64,000 nt of DNA. It comes from Ramlibacter pallidus (lineage in GTDB: Bacteria; Pseudomonadota; Gammaproteobacteria; Burkholderiales; Burkholderiaceae_C). Positions 1 to 9,397 of this stretch are shown here, piece after piece. The stretch lies in contig NZ_JADDIV010000005.1 of assembly GCF_015070875.1 (NCBI RefSeq), positions 467,085 through 531,084 on the forward strand, given 5' to 3'. The notes under the pieces were generated by a model that did not search any database, was not told where the DNA came from, and was given only the letters and a program-made list of their open reading frames with translations. The stretch's first letter is position 1, and each line of letters opens with the position of its first letter. The translations under genes and the position numbers were made by a program.

Positions 1-1513
1 TGTAGTGCCGGATCGCCGCGCCCCCGTAGCGGCGCACCATGCGCTGGGCCGTCTCGAAGATCGCCAGTTCCTTGCGCGCGAGTTCGCCGTAGTCCGCATC
101 CAGCACGCGCAGCGGCCGCGCGTCGTTCAGCAGCTGCAGCAGCACCTGCTGCTTGCCCGCTTCGTCCAGCGCGCGGTAGTCCTTCGTGATGCGCGCCGCG
201 GCGAGCAGTTCGGCCACGACCTCCTCGTGCTGCTCGGAGTTCTGCCGCAGGTCCACGGTGGCGAGGTGGAAGCCGAACACCTCCACCGCGCGGATCAGGG
301 GCCGCAGGCGCTGCTGCACGATCGCGGCGCCGTGGTGGGCGAGCAGCGAGTCGCGGATGGTGCGCAGGTCGGCCAGCAGGTCCTCCGCGCGCAGGTACGG
401 GTTCTGCGGCGGCACCGCGTGGCGCGCCGCCTCGCCGCCGGTGAACTCGCGCAACGTGGCGGCCAGGCGCGCGTACATGCCGGTGACGGCGCGCCGGTAC
501 GGTTCGTCCATGCGGTGCTCGTTCACGTCGGGCGACCGCTCCGCGAGGGCCTGCATTTCCGGCGTCACCTGCACCAGCATGGCCGACAGCGACAGCTCGC
601 TGCCCAGCCAGAACAGCTCGGTGAGGTAGTGGCGCAGGGCCACTTCGCACTGCCGCCGCAGCGCGTACTCCAGGGTCTCGGCGCTCACGTTCGGGTTGCC
701 GTCGCGGTCGCCGCCGATCCACTGGCCCATGCGCAGGAAGCTCGCCACCGGCTGGTTGCCCAGTTCCTGCTCCAGCTGGCCATAGAGCTTCGGGATCTCG
801 CGCAGGAACGTGGCTTCGTAGTAACTGAGGGCGGTCTCGATCTCGTCGGCGACGGTCAGCCTGGTGAAGCGCAGCAGGCGCGTCTGCCACAGCTGCGCCA
901 CGCGCGCGCGCATCTGCGCTTCGTTGGCGGCGAGTTCGCGCGGCGCCAGCGCGTCGCGCGGCTGGGCCCGCGCGCGGATCTCGTCCCGCTCGGTGAGCAG
1001 CCGCGCGAGGTCGCGTTCGGCGTCGAGGATGCTCTTGCGCTGCACTTCGGTCGGGTGGGCCGTGAGCACCGGCGAGAGATAGCTGTGCGCCAGGGTCTGC
1101 GCCACGGTCTTCGCGTGGATGCCGCCCCAGCGCAGGCGCGCCAGCGCCACCTCGATGCTGCCCTCCTGCGTGTCGCCGGCACGTTCGTGCACCTGCCGCC
1201 GCCGGATGTGGTGGCGGTCCTCGGCCAGGTTGGCCAGGTGGCTGAAGTAGGTGAAGGCGCGGATCACGCGCACCGCCTGGTCGCCGGTGAGGGACTTGAG
1301 CAGGCCTTTCAGCGCGCGGTCCGCCTCGTGGTCGGCATCGCGGCGGAAGGCGACCGATAGCTTGCGGATGCGTTCGACCAGTTCGAAGGTGTCGACGCCT
1401 TCCTGCTCGCGGATCACGTCGCCCAGGATGCGGCCCAGAAGGCGGATGTCCTCGAGCAGCGGGCGTTCGTTGTCCTTGGCACGCCGGACGGGCGGCTGCT
1501 CGGTGGGCGGCAT
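1..1513 (-). CDS. ppc: Phosphoenolpyruvate carboxylase, N-terminal half (runs off the window)
   Basis: Enzyme that carboxylates phosphoenolpyruvate to oxaloacetate, replenishing the TCA cycle in the cytoplasm. About 504 codons are visible out of a usual 900-950; the C-terminal half lies beyond the left edge. The active-site His sits in [12 protein letters not shown] near residue 151, and the substrate-loop motif [10 protein letters not shown] lies near residue 269; both are family hallmarks. The ATG at 1513 gives [11 protein letters not shown], a short polar lead before the first helix. The gene diverges from hemC across 74 bp that hold a 12-bp perfect palindrome. Reading is intact, with no frameshift in the visible part. 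Confidence 0.95.
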   Translation of the reverse strand, partial: MPPTEQPPVRRAKDNERPLLEDIRLLGRILGDVIREQEGVDTFELVERIRKLSVAFRRDADHEADRALKGLLKSLTGDQAVRVIRAFTYFSHLANLAEDRHHIRRRQVHERAGDTQEGSIEVALARLRWGGIHAKTVAQTLAHSYLSPVLTAHPTEVQRKSILDAERDLARLLTERDEIRARAQPRDALAPRELAANEAQMRARVAQLWQTRLLRFTRLTVADEIETALSYYEATFLREIPKLYGQLEQELGNQPVASFLRMGQWIGGDRDGNPNVSAETLEYALRRQCEVALRHYLTELFWLGSELSLSAMLVQVTPEMQALAERSPDVNEHRMDEPYRRAVTGMYARLAATLREFTGGEAARHAVPPQNPYLRAEDLLADLRTIRDSLLAHHGAAIVQQRLRPLIRAVEVFGFHLATVDLRQNSEQHEEVVAELLAAARITKDYRALDEAGKQQVLLQLLNDARPLRVLDADYGELARKELAIFETAQRMVRRYGGAAIRHY

Positions 1514-1542
1514 GCGGAAGCTTCCGGTGGGGAGATGCCGGG

Positions 1543-1554
1543 GATGCTAGCATC
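1543..1554. promoter_or_regulatory. Perfect 12-bp palindrome between ppc and hemC
   Basis: GATGCTAGCATC is its own reverse complement and sits midway in the 74-bp divergent gap, 30 bp upstream of the ppc ATG and 33 bp upstream of the hemC GTG. It could be an operator for either gene. No convincing sigma-70 boxes could be placed around it, so the role is inferred from position only. Confidence 0.3.
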
Positions 1555-1587
1555 GACTTTCCCCATGGAAGACAAGCAGGTCACGAC

Positions 1588-2490
1588 GTGAGCCAGTTCA
1601 CCATCGCCACGCGCGAAAGCCGGCTCGCCCTCTGGCAGGCCGAGCACGTGAAGGCGCTGCTGGAGCAGCGCGGCCACCGAGTGGCCTTGCTGGGCATGAC
1701 GACCCAGGGCGACCAGATCCTCGACAGGTCGCTGAGCAAGGTGGGCGGCAAGGGCCTGTTCGTGAAGGAACTGGAAGTCGCGCTCGAGGAAGGCCGCGCC
1801 GACCTCGCCGTGCACTCCCTCAAGGACGTGCCGATGGAACTGCCGGAAGGCTTCCACCTGGCCTGCGTGATGGAGCGCGAGGACCCGCGCGACGCCTTCG
1901 TCTCCAACCGCTACGAGAACCTGGCCGCCCTGCCGCAGGGTGCGGTGGTCGGGACGTCCAGCCTGCGCCGGCTCGTGCTGCTGCGGGCGCTGCGCCCGGA
2001 CCTGCGGATCGAACCCTTGCGCGGCAACCTCGACACCCGCCTGCGCAAGCTCGATGACGGGCAGTACGACGGCATCGTGCTCGCGAGCGCCGGGCTCAAG
2101 CGGCTCGGGCTGGCGTCCCGCATCCGCCAGGTGTTCGAGCCGGCCGAGATGTTGCCCGCGGCGGGGCAGGGTGCGCTGGGCATCGAAGTGCGCGGCGCGC
2201 GCGCGGATGTCGCCGCGGCCCTCGCGCCCCTGTCGCACCAGTCCACCTGGCTGTGCGTCGCCGCCGAACGCGCGGTGAGCCGCGCGATGGGCGGCAGCTG
2301 CTCCATGCCGCTGGCGGCGCATGCGCACTTCGACGGCGAGTACCTGCAGCTGTCCGCCGCCTGGGGCGATCCCGAGCGCCCCGGCACGCTGGTGCGCGTG
2401 CGGTCCGCGGAAGTGGTGGCCGACCTGGCCGAGGCCAACGCGGTCGGCGAACACGTGGCGGCGCGCCTGCGGGCGGGCGGCGCCGGCTGA
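1588..2490 (+). CDS. hemC: Hydroxymethylbilane synthase (porphobilinogen deaminase)
   Basis: Polymerises four porphobilinogen molecules into hydroxymethylbilane, the third step of tetrapyrrole synthesis from aminolevulinate. The 300-residue protein has the family N-terminus [18 protein letters not shown], the loop KGLFVKELE, the basic VGTSSLRR stretch, and the dipyrromethane cofactor Cys238 in [12 protein letters not shown]. The start is GTG at 1588 ([11 protein letters not shown]), which matches the usual family start. It is first in the hemC-hemD-hemX-hemY unit; hemD begins 9 nt downstream. Confidence 0.97.
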   Translation: MSQFTIATRESRLALWQAEHVKALLEQRGHRVALLGMTTQGDQILDRSLSKVGGKGLFVKELEVALEEGRADLAVHSLKDVPMELPEGFHLACVMEREDPRDAFVSNRYENLAALPQGAVVGTSSLRRLVLLRALRPDLRIEPLRGNLDTRLRKLDDGQYDGIVLASAGLKRLGLASRIRQVFEPAEMLPAAGQGALGIEVRGARADVAAALAPLSHQSTWLCVAAERAVSRAMGGSCSMPLAAHAHFDGEYLQLSAAWGDPERPGTLVRVRSAEVVADLAEANAVGEHVAARLRAGGAG

Positions 2491-2498
2491 GCGCCGGC

Positions 2499-3254
2499 AT
2501 GGCCGTGGTCCTCACCCGGCCGCTACAGGAGGCGCGGCGCTGGGCCGAACGCTTGCGTGAACACGGCGTGGACGCCGTCCTCCTGCCCCTGATCGACATC
2601 GCGCCGGCGCCCGACCTGCCGGCCTTGCGCCAGGCCGCCGAACAGGTGGACCGGTACGCCGCCGTGATGTTCGTGAGCGCGAACGCCGTGCACGGCTTCC
2701 TCGCCGCCGGCGCGCGCCCGCAGCGCACGCGCTGCTGGGCACCGGGACCCGCGACCCGCGACGCGCTGCTGGCCGCCGGGCTGCCCGCGCAACGCATCGA
2801 CGCGCCTGCCGCCGACGCGGAGCAGTTCGATTCGGAAAGCCTCTGGCAGCAGGTGCGGGACCAGCTGCGGGCCGGCGACCGCCTCCTGCTGGTGCGCGGG
2901 GGCGATGCGCAGGGGCGGCCGCAAGGGCGCGACTGGATCGTGCAGCAGCTCGCCGCCCGGGGCGTGGCGGTCGAGACGGTGGTGGCCTACGTCCGGCGGT
3001 CCCCGACCTGGTCCGAAGCGGAACGTTCCGTCGCCCGGCGCGCGGCCGGCGATGGCACGTGGTGGCTGTTCAGCAGTTCCGAGGGCGCCGCCCACCTGGC
3101 GCAGTTGCTGCCGGGGCAGGACTGGTCCGGCGCCCGCGCCGTGGCCACCCACCCACGGATTGCCCAAACCGTGCAGTCGCTCGGCTTCGGCGAGGTCCGG
3201 ACCGCCCGCCCCGGACTGCCGGACGTGCTCGCGTCGATAGAATCGGCGCGATGA
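2499..3254 (+). CDS. hemD: Uroporphyrinogen-III synthase
   Basis: Cyclises hydroxymethylbilane with inversion of ring D to give uroporphyrinogen III, the branch point to haem and other tetrapyrroles. The 251-residue product starts MAVVLTRPLQEARRWAERL, typical of HemD, whose family is poorly conserved outside this end and the WWLFSSSEGA segment that matches the usual FTSSEGV-like region. ATG 2499 is chosen because it gives the canonical N-terminus; an open frame extends upstream but only overlaps hemC. The stop overlaps the hemX start as ATGA, so translation is probably coupled. Confidence 0.93.
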   Translation: MAVVLTRPLQEARRWAERLREHGVDAVLLPLIDIAPAPDLPALRQAAEQVDRYAAVMFVSANAVHGFLAAGARPQRTRCWAPGPATRDALLAAGLPAQRIDAPAADAEQFDSESLWQQVRDQLRAGDRLLLVRGGDAQGRPQGRDWIVQQLAARGVAVETVVAYVRRSPTWSEAERSVARRAAGDGTWWLFSSSEGAAHLAQLLPGQDWSGARAVATHPRIAQTVQSLGFGEVRTARPGLPDVLASIESAR

Positions 3255-4336
3255 GTTCCCAGCCCCCACCGCCAACGCCCGAGCTCGCGCCGGCGCTGCC
3301 GGCGGCGGCGCCGCTGCCCGCCAGCGTCGAAACCCCGGTGCGCGCGGCCACCGTCTCGCGGGCCACCCTGCTGGTGCTGGGCCTGCTGGCCAGCGCCGCG
3401 CTCCTGTCCAGCCTGATGCTGTGGCAGCGCCTGTCCACCATCCAGGAGCAGCTGGCGCGGCAGAGCGCCGACACGGGTGCCAACGCGATCGAAGCGCGGG
3501 CGCTGGCGCGGCAGGCGCAGGACATCGCACGGGATGCCGTCGCGCGGCAGGCGGTGCTGGAAGCGCGCCTGTCCGAGGTGGCGCTGCAGCGCACGCAGCT
3601 GGAAGACCTGATGCAGAGCCTCTCGCGCACCCGCGACGAGAACCTGGTGGTGGAGATCGAATCGGCGCTGCGGCTGGCGCAGCAGCAAGCCCAGCTGACC
3701 GGCAGTTCCGAGCCGCTGCTGGCCGCGCTGCGCACCGCCGACCACCGCCTGTCGCGCGCCGCGCTGCCGCGCCTGGCCCGGGTGCGCACCGCGATCACGC
3801 GCGACATCGACCGCATCCGCTCCGCGGCCGTGACGGACGTCCCGAGCCTGCTGGCCCGGCTGGACGAAGTGGTGAGGCAGGTCGACGAACTGCCCCTGGC
3901 CAATGCCGTGCCCTTGCGCACCCAGGCGCCGGCGGCCCGTCCGGCGCCGGCGACGCCGGTGTCTCCCGCCCGCATGTGGTGGGAAAGCTGGCGTGATGCC
4001 GTCACCGGGGAACTGCGGGCACTGGTGCGCGTGAGCCGCATCGAGGAGCCCGATGCCGTGCTCGTCGTGCCCGAGCAGGCCTTCTTCCTGCGCGAGAACC
4101 TCAAGCTGAAGCTGCTGAACGCGCGCCTGTCGCTGCTGGCGCGGCAGAACGAATCCGCCAGGGCCGACGTCGCGGGGGCGTCTGCGGCCGTGCAAAAGTA
4201 CTTCGACATGGGCTCGCGGCGCACGCAGGGCGTGCTGCAGCAGCTGCAACAGGTGCAGACGCAGGTGCGCGCCGCCGAACTGCCGCGCGTGGACGAGACG
4301 CTGGCGGTGCTGGCCACCGTCGCCGGCGGGAAGTAG
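3251..4336 (+). CDS. hemX: HemX-like membrane protein of the haem operon
   Basis: 361-residue inner-membrane protein: a Pro/Ala-rich cytoplasmic lead (1-35), one transmembrane helix at about 39-58, then a long coiled-coil-rich region with QEQLARQ and EARALARQAQ-type heptads and a soluble C-terminal domain. This is the HemX layout. In enterobacteria HemX was annotated as a uroporphyrinogen-III methyltransferase, but this protein carries no SAM-binding motif and its biochemical role is unclear. It overlaps hemD by 4 nt and is followed 6 nt later by hemY, consistent with a scaffold or regulatory role in haem synthesis. Confidence 0.88.
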   Translation: MSSQPPPPTPELAPALPAAAPLPASVETPVRAATVSRATLLVLGLLASAALLSSLMLWQRLSTIQEQLARQSADTGANAIEARALARQAQDIARDAVARQAVLEARLSEVALQRTQLEDLMQSLSRTRDENLVVEIESALRLAQQQAQLTGSSEPLLAALRTADHRLSRAALPRLARVRTAITRDIDRIRSAAVTDVPSLLARLDEVVRQVDELPLANAVPLRTQAPAARPAPATPVSPARMWWESWRDAVTGELRALVRVSRIEEPDAVLVVPEQAFFLRENLKLKLLNARLSLLARQNESARADVAGASAAVQKYFDMGSRRTQGVLQQLQQVQTQVRAAELPRVDETLAVLATVAGGK

Positions 4337-4342
4337 GCGGCG

Positions 4343-5599
4343 ATGCGGGGCGCGCTCTGGCTCCTGGTGCTGTTCGCCATCGCCGCGGCGGCGGCGCTGT
4401 TCGCCGGCAACAACCAGGGCTCGGTCGCCTTGTTCTGGCCGCCTTACCGCATCGACCTGTCGCTCAACCTGGTGCTGCTGCTCCTGGTGGGCGCCTTCCT
4501 CGTGGTGCACACCGCCATGGGCGCCATCACCGCGCTGCTCGACATGCCGCGGCAGGCGCTGCGCTGGCGCACGCAGCAGAAGGAGCGCGCGATGCACGGT
4601 GCGCTGCTCGACGCCCTGTCGCACCTGATCGCGGGGCGCTACATCCGCGCCCGCAAGTCCGCGCAGACGCTGCTCGACCAGGAGGCTTCGCTCACCGCTT
4701 CCGGGCAGAAGCCCGCCAACGCGGGCCAGCTGCGCGCCATCGCGCACCTGCTGGCGGCCGAATCGGCGCAGGCGCTGCAGGACCGGGCGGCGCGCGAGCG
4801 CCACCTGCAGAAGGCGCTGGACCAGGCCACGTCGGCCCGCGACGCCCAGGAGACGCGCGACGGTGCACTGCTGCGCGCGGCGCGCTGGTCGCTGGAGGAC
4901 CGCGACCCCGAGGCCGCCATGCAATGGCTGCAGGGCCTGCCGCAGGGCGCCGGCCGCCGCACGGTGGCGCTGCGCACGCGGCTGCGCGCTTCGCGCCAGG
5001 CCGGGCGTCCGCTGGAGGCCCTGGAGACGGCGCGCCTGCTGGCCAAGCACCATGCCTTCTCCGACATCGCCGCCCGCGGGATCCTGCGCGGCCTCGCCAT
5101 CGACCTCCTGAACGGCGCCTACGACGTCGCGCAATTGCAGCGTGCCTGGCTCGCGCTGGAGCCTCCGGAACGCGTGATGCCGGAAGTCGCCATCCATGCG
5201 GCGCAGCGGCTCACCTCGCTGCGCGGCGACCCGCGCCTGGCCCGCGACTGGCTGCTGCCGGTGTGGGAGAAGCAGGCCGAGCTCGGCGACTCGCTGCGCG
5301 TGAAGCTGGTGTGCGCGCTCGAGGAGGGGCTGGACTCCATCGACGGCGGCTGGCTGGCGCGCATCGAGGCGGCGCAGAAGGCGAATCCGCGCGATGCGAC
5401 GCTGCAGTACCTGGCCGGCATGGCCTGCATGAAGCGGCAGCTGTGGGGCAAGGCCCAGCAGTTGCTGACGCAGGCGGCCTTGGGCCTGCAGGATGCCGCC
5501 CTGCACCGCAATGCGTGGCGGGCGCTGGCGGAACTGGCGGAACAGCGCGAGGACGCGCCCGCCGCGGCGCAGGCCTGGAAGCGGGCGGCCGGGGAATAA
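4343..5599 (+). CDS. hemY: HemY-like TPR membrane protein of the haem operon
   Basis: 418-residue protein with two N-terminal membrane helices (about 4-21 and 41-58) separated by a short loop holding GNNQGSVALFWPPYRIDLS, a HemY-family signature, followed by an alpha-helical TPR-like C-terminal domain (LARDWLLPVWEKQ, ATLQYLAGMACMKRQLWGKAQQLL). Proteobacterial HemY of this type is a haem-synthesis-associated membrane protein and is not the Bacillus protoporphyrinogen oxidase of the same name. It closes the hemCDXY unit and is followed by a strong terminator. Confidence 0.92.
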   Translation: MRGALWLLVLFAIAAAAALFAGNNQGSVALFWPPYRIDLSLNLVLLLLVGAFLVVHTAMGAITALLDMPRQALRWRTQQKERAMHGALLDALSHLIAGRYIRARKSAQTLLDQEASLTASGQKPANAGQLRAIAHLLAAESAQALQDRAARERHLQKALDQATSARDAQETRDGALLRAARWSLEDRDPEAAMQWLQGLPQGAGRRTVALRTRLRASRQAGRPLEALETARLLAKHHAFSDIAARGILRGLAIDLLNGAYDVAQLQRAWLALEPPERVMPEVAIHAAQRLTSLRGDPRLARDWLLPVWEKQAELGDSLRVKLVCALEEGLDSIDGGWLARIEAAQKANPRDATLQYLAGMACMKRQLWGKAQQLLTQAALGLQDAALHRNAWRALAELAEQREDAPAAAQAWKRAAGE

Positions 5600-5614
5600 C
5601 CGCTTCCTCCAATG

Positions 5615-5641
5615 AAAAAGCCCGGCTCTGCCGGGCTTTTT
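5615..5641. terminator. Bidirectional terminator between hemY and rne
   Basis: A 12-bp stem, AAAAAGCCCGGC / GCCGGGCTTTTT, with a 3-nt loop and T runs on both strands. It lies 16 nt after hemY and about 50 nt beyond the rne stop, so it can serve both converging genes. Confidence 0.9.
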
Positions 5642-5660
5642 CGTTCGTTCAGTGGCCGTT

Positions 5661-5683
5661 CTGGAATCGCGCAGCGATTCCAG
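5661..5683. repeat. Hairpin just after the rne stop
   Basis: CTGGAATCGC and GCGATTCCAG form a perfect 10-bp stem with a GCA loop, ten bases beyond the rne stop codon. There is no T run on either side, so it is more likely a 3'-end stabiliser or transcript feature than a terminator. Confidence 0.55.
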
Positions 5684-5692
5684 AGTGGATCG

Positions 5693-8600
5693 TCAGAACG
5701 GCAGCTGCAGGTTGCGCAGGTCGCGCTTGGTCTCCACCAGCACCAGCGGGCCTTCGTCCACGACCACCGCCGGCGGCCGCTCGCGCGGCACGTGCTGCGG
5801 GCGAGGCTCGGCGGCCATCGCGGCCTGGGCGGCGGCGATCTTCTCCGCGTCCGACAGCACCCACTGCAGGCCCGAGCCTTCGGCGACGTTCTTCAGGTCC
5901 TCGACGGGCAGCTGGAAGGCGCGCACGCGGGGCAGGGAAGTCCGGGCGGATTCCGCTTGCGCCGGAGCGGCGGCAGGGGCAGGGGCAGGGGCAGGGCGGG
6001 CCTCGCTGCGTGCGTGGTGCTCCTGCGGCAGCGGCGCGTGGCCGGCGAACACTTCCATCTCGGCGGGCGAGACCTCGGCGCCCGTCGCGACGTTCAGGTC
6101 GGCTGGCCGGTCGCCGCGCTCGCCCCGCTCGCGGCGGTCGCGTCCGTAGCGGTCGCGCGAACGACCGCGGTCACGCCGGCCATCGCCGTCGGTGCCTTCG
6201 GCCGGACGGCCCTCGTCGAAGTGCGTGTGCGACTCCATGACGGCATTGGCCATCGGCGGCTGCTGCGCGTCGGCCGACTCGGTGACGGCGCCGACGGAAC
6301 CGGCGGCACCGGCCAGGGCCGTCGCTTCGGTTTCGGCGTCGGCCGGCAGGCCCTCGCGCGGCGCGCGTTCGCGCCGCTCGCCACGTTCTCCGCGTTCACG
6401 GCGACCCCCGCGCTCGCCGCGCGGCTGGCGCTCCTCGCGCTGCTCGGGTGCGCCGGCATCGGCGCCTTCCTGCGGCGCCGGCACGATGCCTTCCGGCATG
6501 TCGCCCCGGGCTTCGACGGCATCGCGGTTGCCTTCGCGCGCGGCGCGCTCGGCTTCGCGGCGCTGGCGCGCCTCGAAGCGCTCGCGGCTCTCGCGCGGCT
6601 CACGGTCGTCGCGGCCTTCGCGCGGCTCGCGGCCCTCGCGGTTCTCGCGCGGTTCACGCGGCTCCCGCACTTCCCGCGGCTCGCGGCCTTCACGTGCTTC
6701 GCGCTGCTCCCTCGGCTCGCGCGGCTCCCGCGCTTCCCGTGGCTCGCGCTGTTCGCGCGGCTCGCGGTTGTCGCGGCCTTCGCGCGGCTCGCGGCCCTCG
6801 CCACGGCTGCCGCGTTCGCCGCGTTCACCGCGCTCGCGCCGGCCTTCGCCTCGGCCGGCCTGGCCTTCGCCACGCGGTTGGCCCTGCGGCACGCCGGCCT
6901 CGGCGCCTTCGCCCGCGGCCACGCGCGGTTCGCGGCGCTCGTCACGCCGCCCTTCGCCGCCGCGGCCTTCACCGCCACGGCCACGGCCGCCGCGGTCGCC
7001 ACGCTCGCCCCGGCCTTCGCCGCCGCGTCCGCGTCCGCCGCGGTCGCCACGCTCACCGCGGCCCTCGCCGCGGGCGCCGTCGCGGCGCTCTTCCTTCTTC
7101 GCCTGCACGGCGGGCGCCGGTGCAGCCACCGGCTCGGCCGCGGGGGCCAGGCCGAGCGCGCTCTTGAGCCACGAGAAGAAGCCCTTCTCGGCGGCCGCCG
7201 GCGCGGGTGCCGGCGCCGCGACCGGTGCCGGGGCGGCCACGGCCTTGGCCGCCACCGGTTCCTGCACCGGCGGCTTGGCCACGGGCATCGGGGCCGGCGC
7301 GTCGGGCAGCACGCCCTTGATCACCGGCTCCTGCTTGTTGGTGCGCTCGTGCGAGCGGCGCGTGACGGCGGTCGGGTCCTCGACCTCCTCCGCCATGTGG
7401 TAGCTGGCCTTGATGCTGTCGAGGCGCGGGTCGTCGTGCTTCAGGCGCTCGAGCCGGTAGTTCGGCGTCTCCAGCGTCTTGTTCGGGACCATCAGCACGT
7501 TGATGCGCTGCTTCAGCTCGATCTTGGCGATCTCGGGGCGCTTCTCGTTCAGCAGGAACGAGGCGACTTCCACCGGCACCTGGACGTGCACGGCGGCCGT
7601 GCTGTCCTTCATCGACTCTTCCTGGATGATCCGCAGGATCTGCAGGGCGGAGCTCTCGGTGTCGCGGATGTGGCCGTGGCCGCCGCAACGCGGGCAGGGG
7701 ATCGACGCGCCTTCGGACAGGGCCGGGCGCAGGCGCTGGCGGCTCATTTCCATCAGGCCGAACTTGCTGATGGAGCCGAACTGCACGCGGGCGCGGTCCT
7801 GCCGCAGCGCGTCGCGCAGGCGGTTCTCCACTTCGCGGCGGTTCTTCGACTCCTCCATGTCGATGAAGTCGATGACGATCAGGCCGCCGAGGTCGCGCAG
7901 GCGCATCTGGCGCGCCACTTCGTCGGCGGCTTCCAGGTTGGTGCGGGTCGCGGTTTCCTCGATGTCGCCACCCTTGATGGCGCGCGCGGAGTTGACGTCG
8001 ATCGAGACCAGCGCCTCGGTGTGGTCGATCACGACCACGCCGCCGGAAGGCAGCTTGACCTCGCGGGCGTAGGCGGACTCGATCTGGTGTTCGATCTGGA
8101 AGCGGCTGAACAGCGGCGCGTCGTCGCGGTAGCGCTTCACGCGGGCGGCATGCTCGGGCATGACGTGCGCCATGAACTGGTGCGCCTGCTCGTAGATGTC
8201 GTCCGTGTCGATCAGGATGTCGCCGATGTCGTGGTTGAAGTAGTCACGGATGGCGCGGATGACGAGGCTGGACTCCTGGTAGATCAGGAAGGCGCCCTTG
8301 CCGCCCTTGGACGCGCCCTCGATGGCGGTCCACAGCTTCAGCAGGTAGTTCAGGTCCCACTGCAGTTCCGGCGCGCTGCGGCCGATGCCGGCGGTGCGCG
8401 CGATGATGGACATGCCGTTCGGGTACTCCAGCTGGTCCATGTTCTCCTTGAGCTCGGCCCGGTCGTCGCCCTCGATGCGCCGGCTGACGCCGCCGCCGCG
8501 GGGGTTGTTGGGCATGAGCACCACGTACCGGCCGGCCAGCGAGATGAAGGTGGTGAGCGCCGCGCCCTTGTTGCCGCGCTCTTCCTTCTCCACCTGCACC

Positions 8601-8899
8601 AGCAGTTCCTGGCCTTCGCGGATCGCCTCGTTGATGCGCGCCTGCGAGACCGAGACGCCCTGGGCGAAGTACTGCTTGGAGATTTCCTTGAACGGCAGGA
8701 AGCCGTGGCGGTCCTCGCCGTAGTCGACGAAGCACGCCTCGAGCGATGGCTCGACGCGGGTGACGACCGCCTTGTAGATGTTGCCTTTGCGCTGTTCGCG
8801 CCCTTCGATCTCGATCTCGTAGTCGAGGAGCTTCTGTCCATCGACGATCGCCAGCCGGCGTTCTTCCGCCTGCGTGGCGTTGATCAGCATCCGCTTCAT
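5693..8899 (-). CDS. rne: Ribonuclease E with a long arginine/glutamate-rich C-terminal region
   Basis: Endoribonuclease that starts most mRNA decay and matures rRNA and tRNA. The 1068-residue protein has an N-terminal S1 domain (about 37-120), a DNase-I-like catalytic core with SIDVNS near 300 and VIDFIDMEE near 345 (metal-binding aspartates), and the zinc-link CPRCGGHG near 402. After about residue 510 it becomes low complexity: Ala/Pro linker, [10 protein letters not shown] repeats near 600-660, then dozens of [11 protein letters not shown] units to about 800, and a short conserved C-terminal tail. This is the disordered RNA-binding and degradosome scaffold. ATG 8899 has a GAAGGA ribosome site 9 nt upstream. 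The repeats create long spurious open frames on the opposite strand. Confidence 0.97.
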   Translation of the reverse strand: MKRMLINATQAEERRLAIVDGQKLLDYEIEIEGREQRKGNIYKAVVTRVEPSLEACFVDYGEDRHGFLPFKEISKQYFAQGVSVSQARINEAIREGQELLVQVEKEERGNKGAALTTFISLAGRYVVLMPNNPRGGGVSRRIEGDDRAELKENMDQLEYPNGMSIIARTAGIGRSAPELQWDLNYLLKLWTAIEGASKGGKGAFLIYQESSLVIRAIRDYFNHDIGDILIDTDDIYEQAHQFMAHVMPEHAARVKRYRDDAPLFSRFQIEHQIESAYAREVKLPSGGVVVIDHTEALVSIDVNSARAIKGGDIEETATRTNLEAADEVARQMRLRDLGGLIVIDFIDMEESKNRREVENRLRDALRQDRARVQFGSISKFGLMEMSRQRLRPALSEGASIPCPRCGGHGHIRDTESSALQILRIIQEESMKDSTAAVHVQVPVEVASFLLNEKRPEIAKIELKQRINVLMVPNKTLETPNYRLERLKHDDPRLDSIKASYHMAEEVEDPTAVTRRSHERTNKQEPVIKGVLPDAPAPMPVAKPPVQEPVAAKAVAAPAPVAAPAPAPAAAEKGFFSWLKSALGLAPAAEPVAAPAPAVQAKKEERRDGARGEGRGERGDRGGRGRGGEGRGERGDRGGRGRGGEGRGGEGRRDERREPRVAAGEGAEAGVPQGQPRGEGQAGRGEGRRERGERGERGSRGEGREPREGRDNREPREQREPREAREPREPREQREAREGREPREVREPREPRENREGREPREGRDDREPRESRERFEARQRREAERAAREGNRDAVEARGDMPEGIVPAPQEGADAGAPEQREERQPRGERGGRRERGERGERRERAPREGLPADAETEATALAGAAGSVGAVTESADAQQPPMANAVMESHTHFDEGRPAEGTDGDGRRDRGRSRDRYGRDRRERGERGDRPADLNVATGAEVSPAEMEVFAGHAPLPQEHHARSEARPAPAPAPAAAPAQAESARTSLPRVRAFQLPVEDLKNVAEGSGLQWVLSDAEKIAAAQAAMAAEPRPQHVPRERPPAVVVDEGPLVLVETKRDLRNLQLPF

Positions 8900-9397
8900 C
8901 GCGTGTGTCCTTCAAACTTCCAACGCGCCCCCAGGGGGCGCGAACTCGATGCCGGACAGGCGCTTCGAAACGGAATGGAATTGCCGGAGTGCGACGCGGC
9001 CTGCCGAGCTAGCTCAGCAACCGTGGCAAGGGCACAGGGATGGGGGCGAGGGGACGACGGCGCTGCACCGCAGGGGCTGCGGAGGGGTTGACGCCGACGA
9101 GGGGCCAGGGTGCCTGCATGGCGGGCGCCGGCAGGAGCCAGCGCCAGAAAGCCAGGAGGAGAACCATCAGCACCGCGTTGTCTCGCTTTGATCCGTCCAC
9201 GAGCCGGAGGGCTTGCGGACTTGTATTCCGTATCAGTGTTTCGAAGAGCCGGACCGTGCGGCAGTCGCGTGCGCCATGGCGGGCTGTGGCCCGGGATCTG
9301 CGCGGCGCGGTGCCGGTGGCATCGACCTGCCAGTCGCCTTCAGTGGGGTGCGTGGACTAAACTGCCAGCCAAATCAACCACTTACAGCGTAACTCTG
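8900..9397 (-). other. Long rne leader / rne-rluC divergent region
   Basis: About 500 bp without a convincing gene. On the minus strand it would be the rne 5' untranslated region if transcription starts at the TATAAT box near 9407. It contains a very stable hairpin at 8924-8942 (CGCGCCCCC / GGGGGCGCG, 1-nt apparent loop) that ends 25 nt upstream of the rne ATG. In E. coli the rne 5' UTR is several hundred nucleotides long and mediates autoregulation through RNase E cleavage, so a similar role is plausible here. A 63-codon GTG frame at 9009-9200 (minus) has no ribosome site and is not called. Confidence 0.5.

Noticed and set aside
9001..9035. tRNA-like GAGCTAGCTCAG string
   Set aside because: No acceptor stem, anticodon arm or T-loop can be placed around it.
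5612..9091. An antisense open frame of over 1100 codons covering rne
   Set aside because: It is produced by the GC-rich Arg/Glu/Ala repeats of rne read backwards; its translation is low complexity, and the minus-strand RNase E has every family motif.
9009..9200. A 63-codon hydrophobic frame in the rne leader
   Set aside because: It starts with GTG without a ribosome site and has no recognisable family; kept only as a note in the leader entry.
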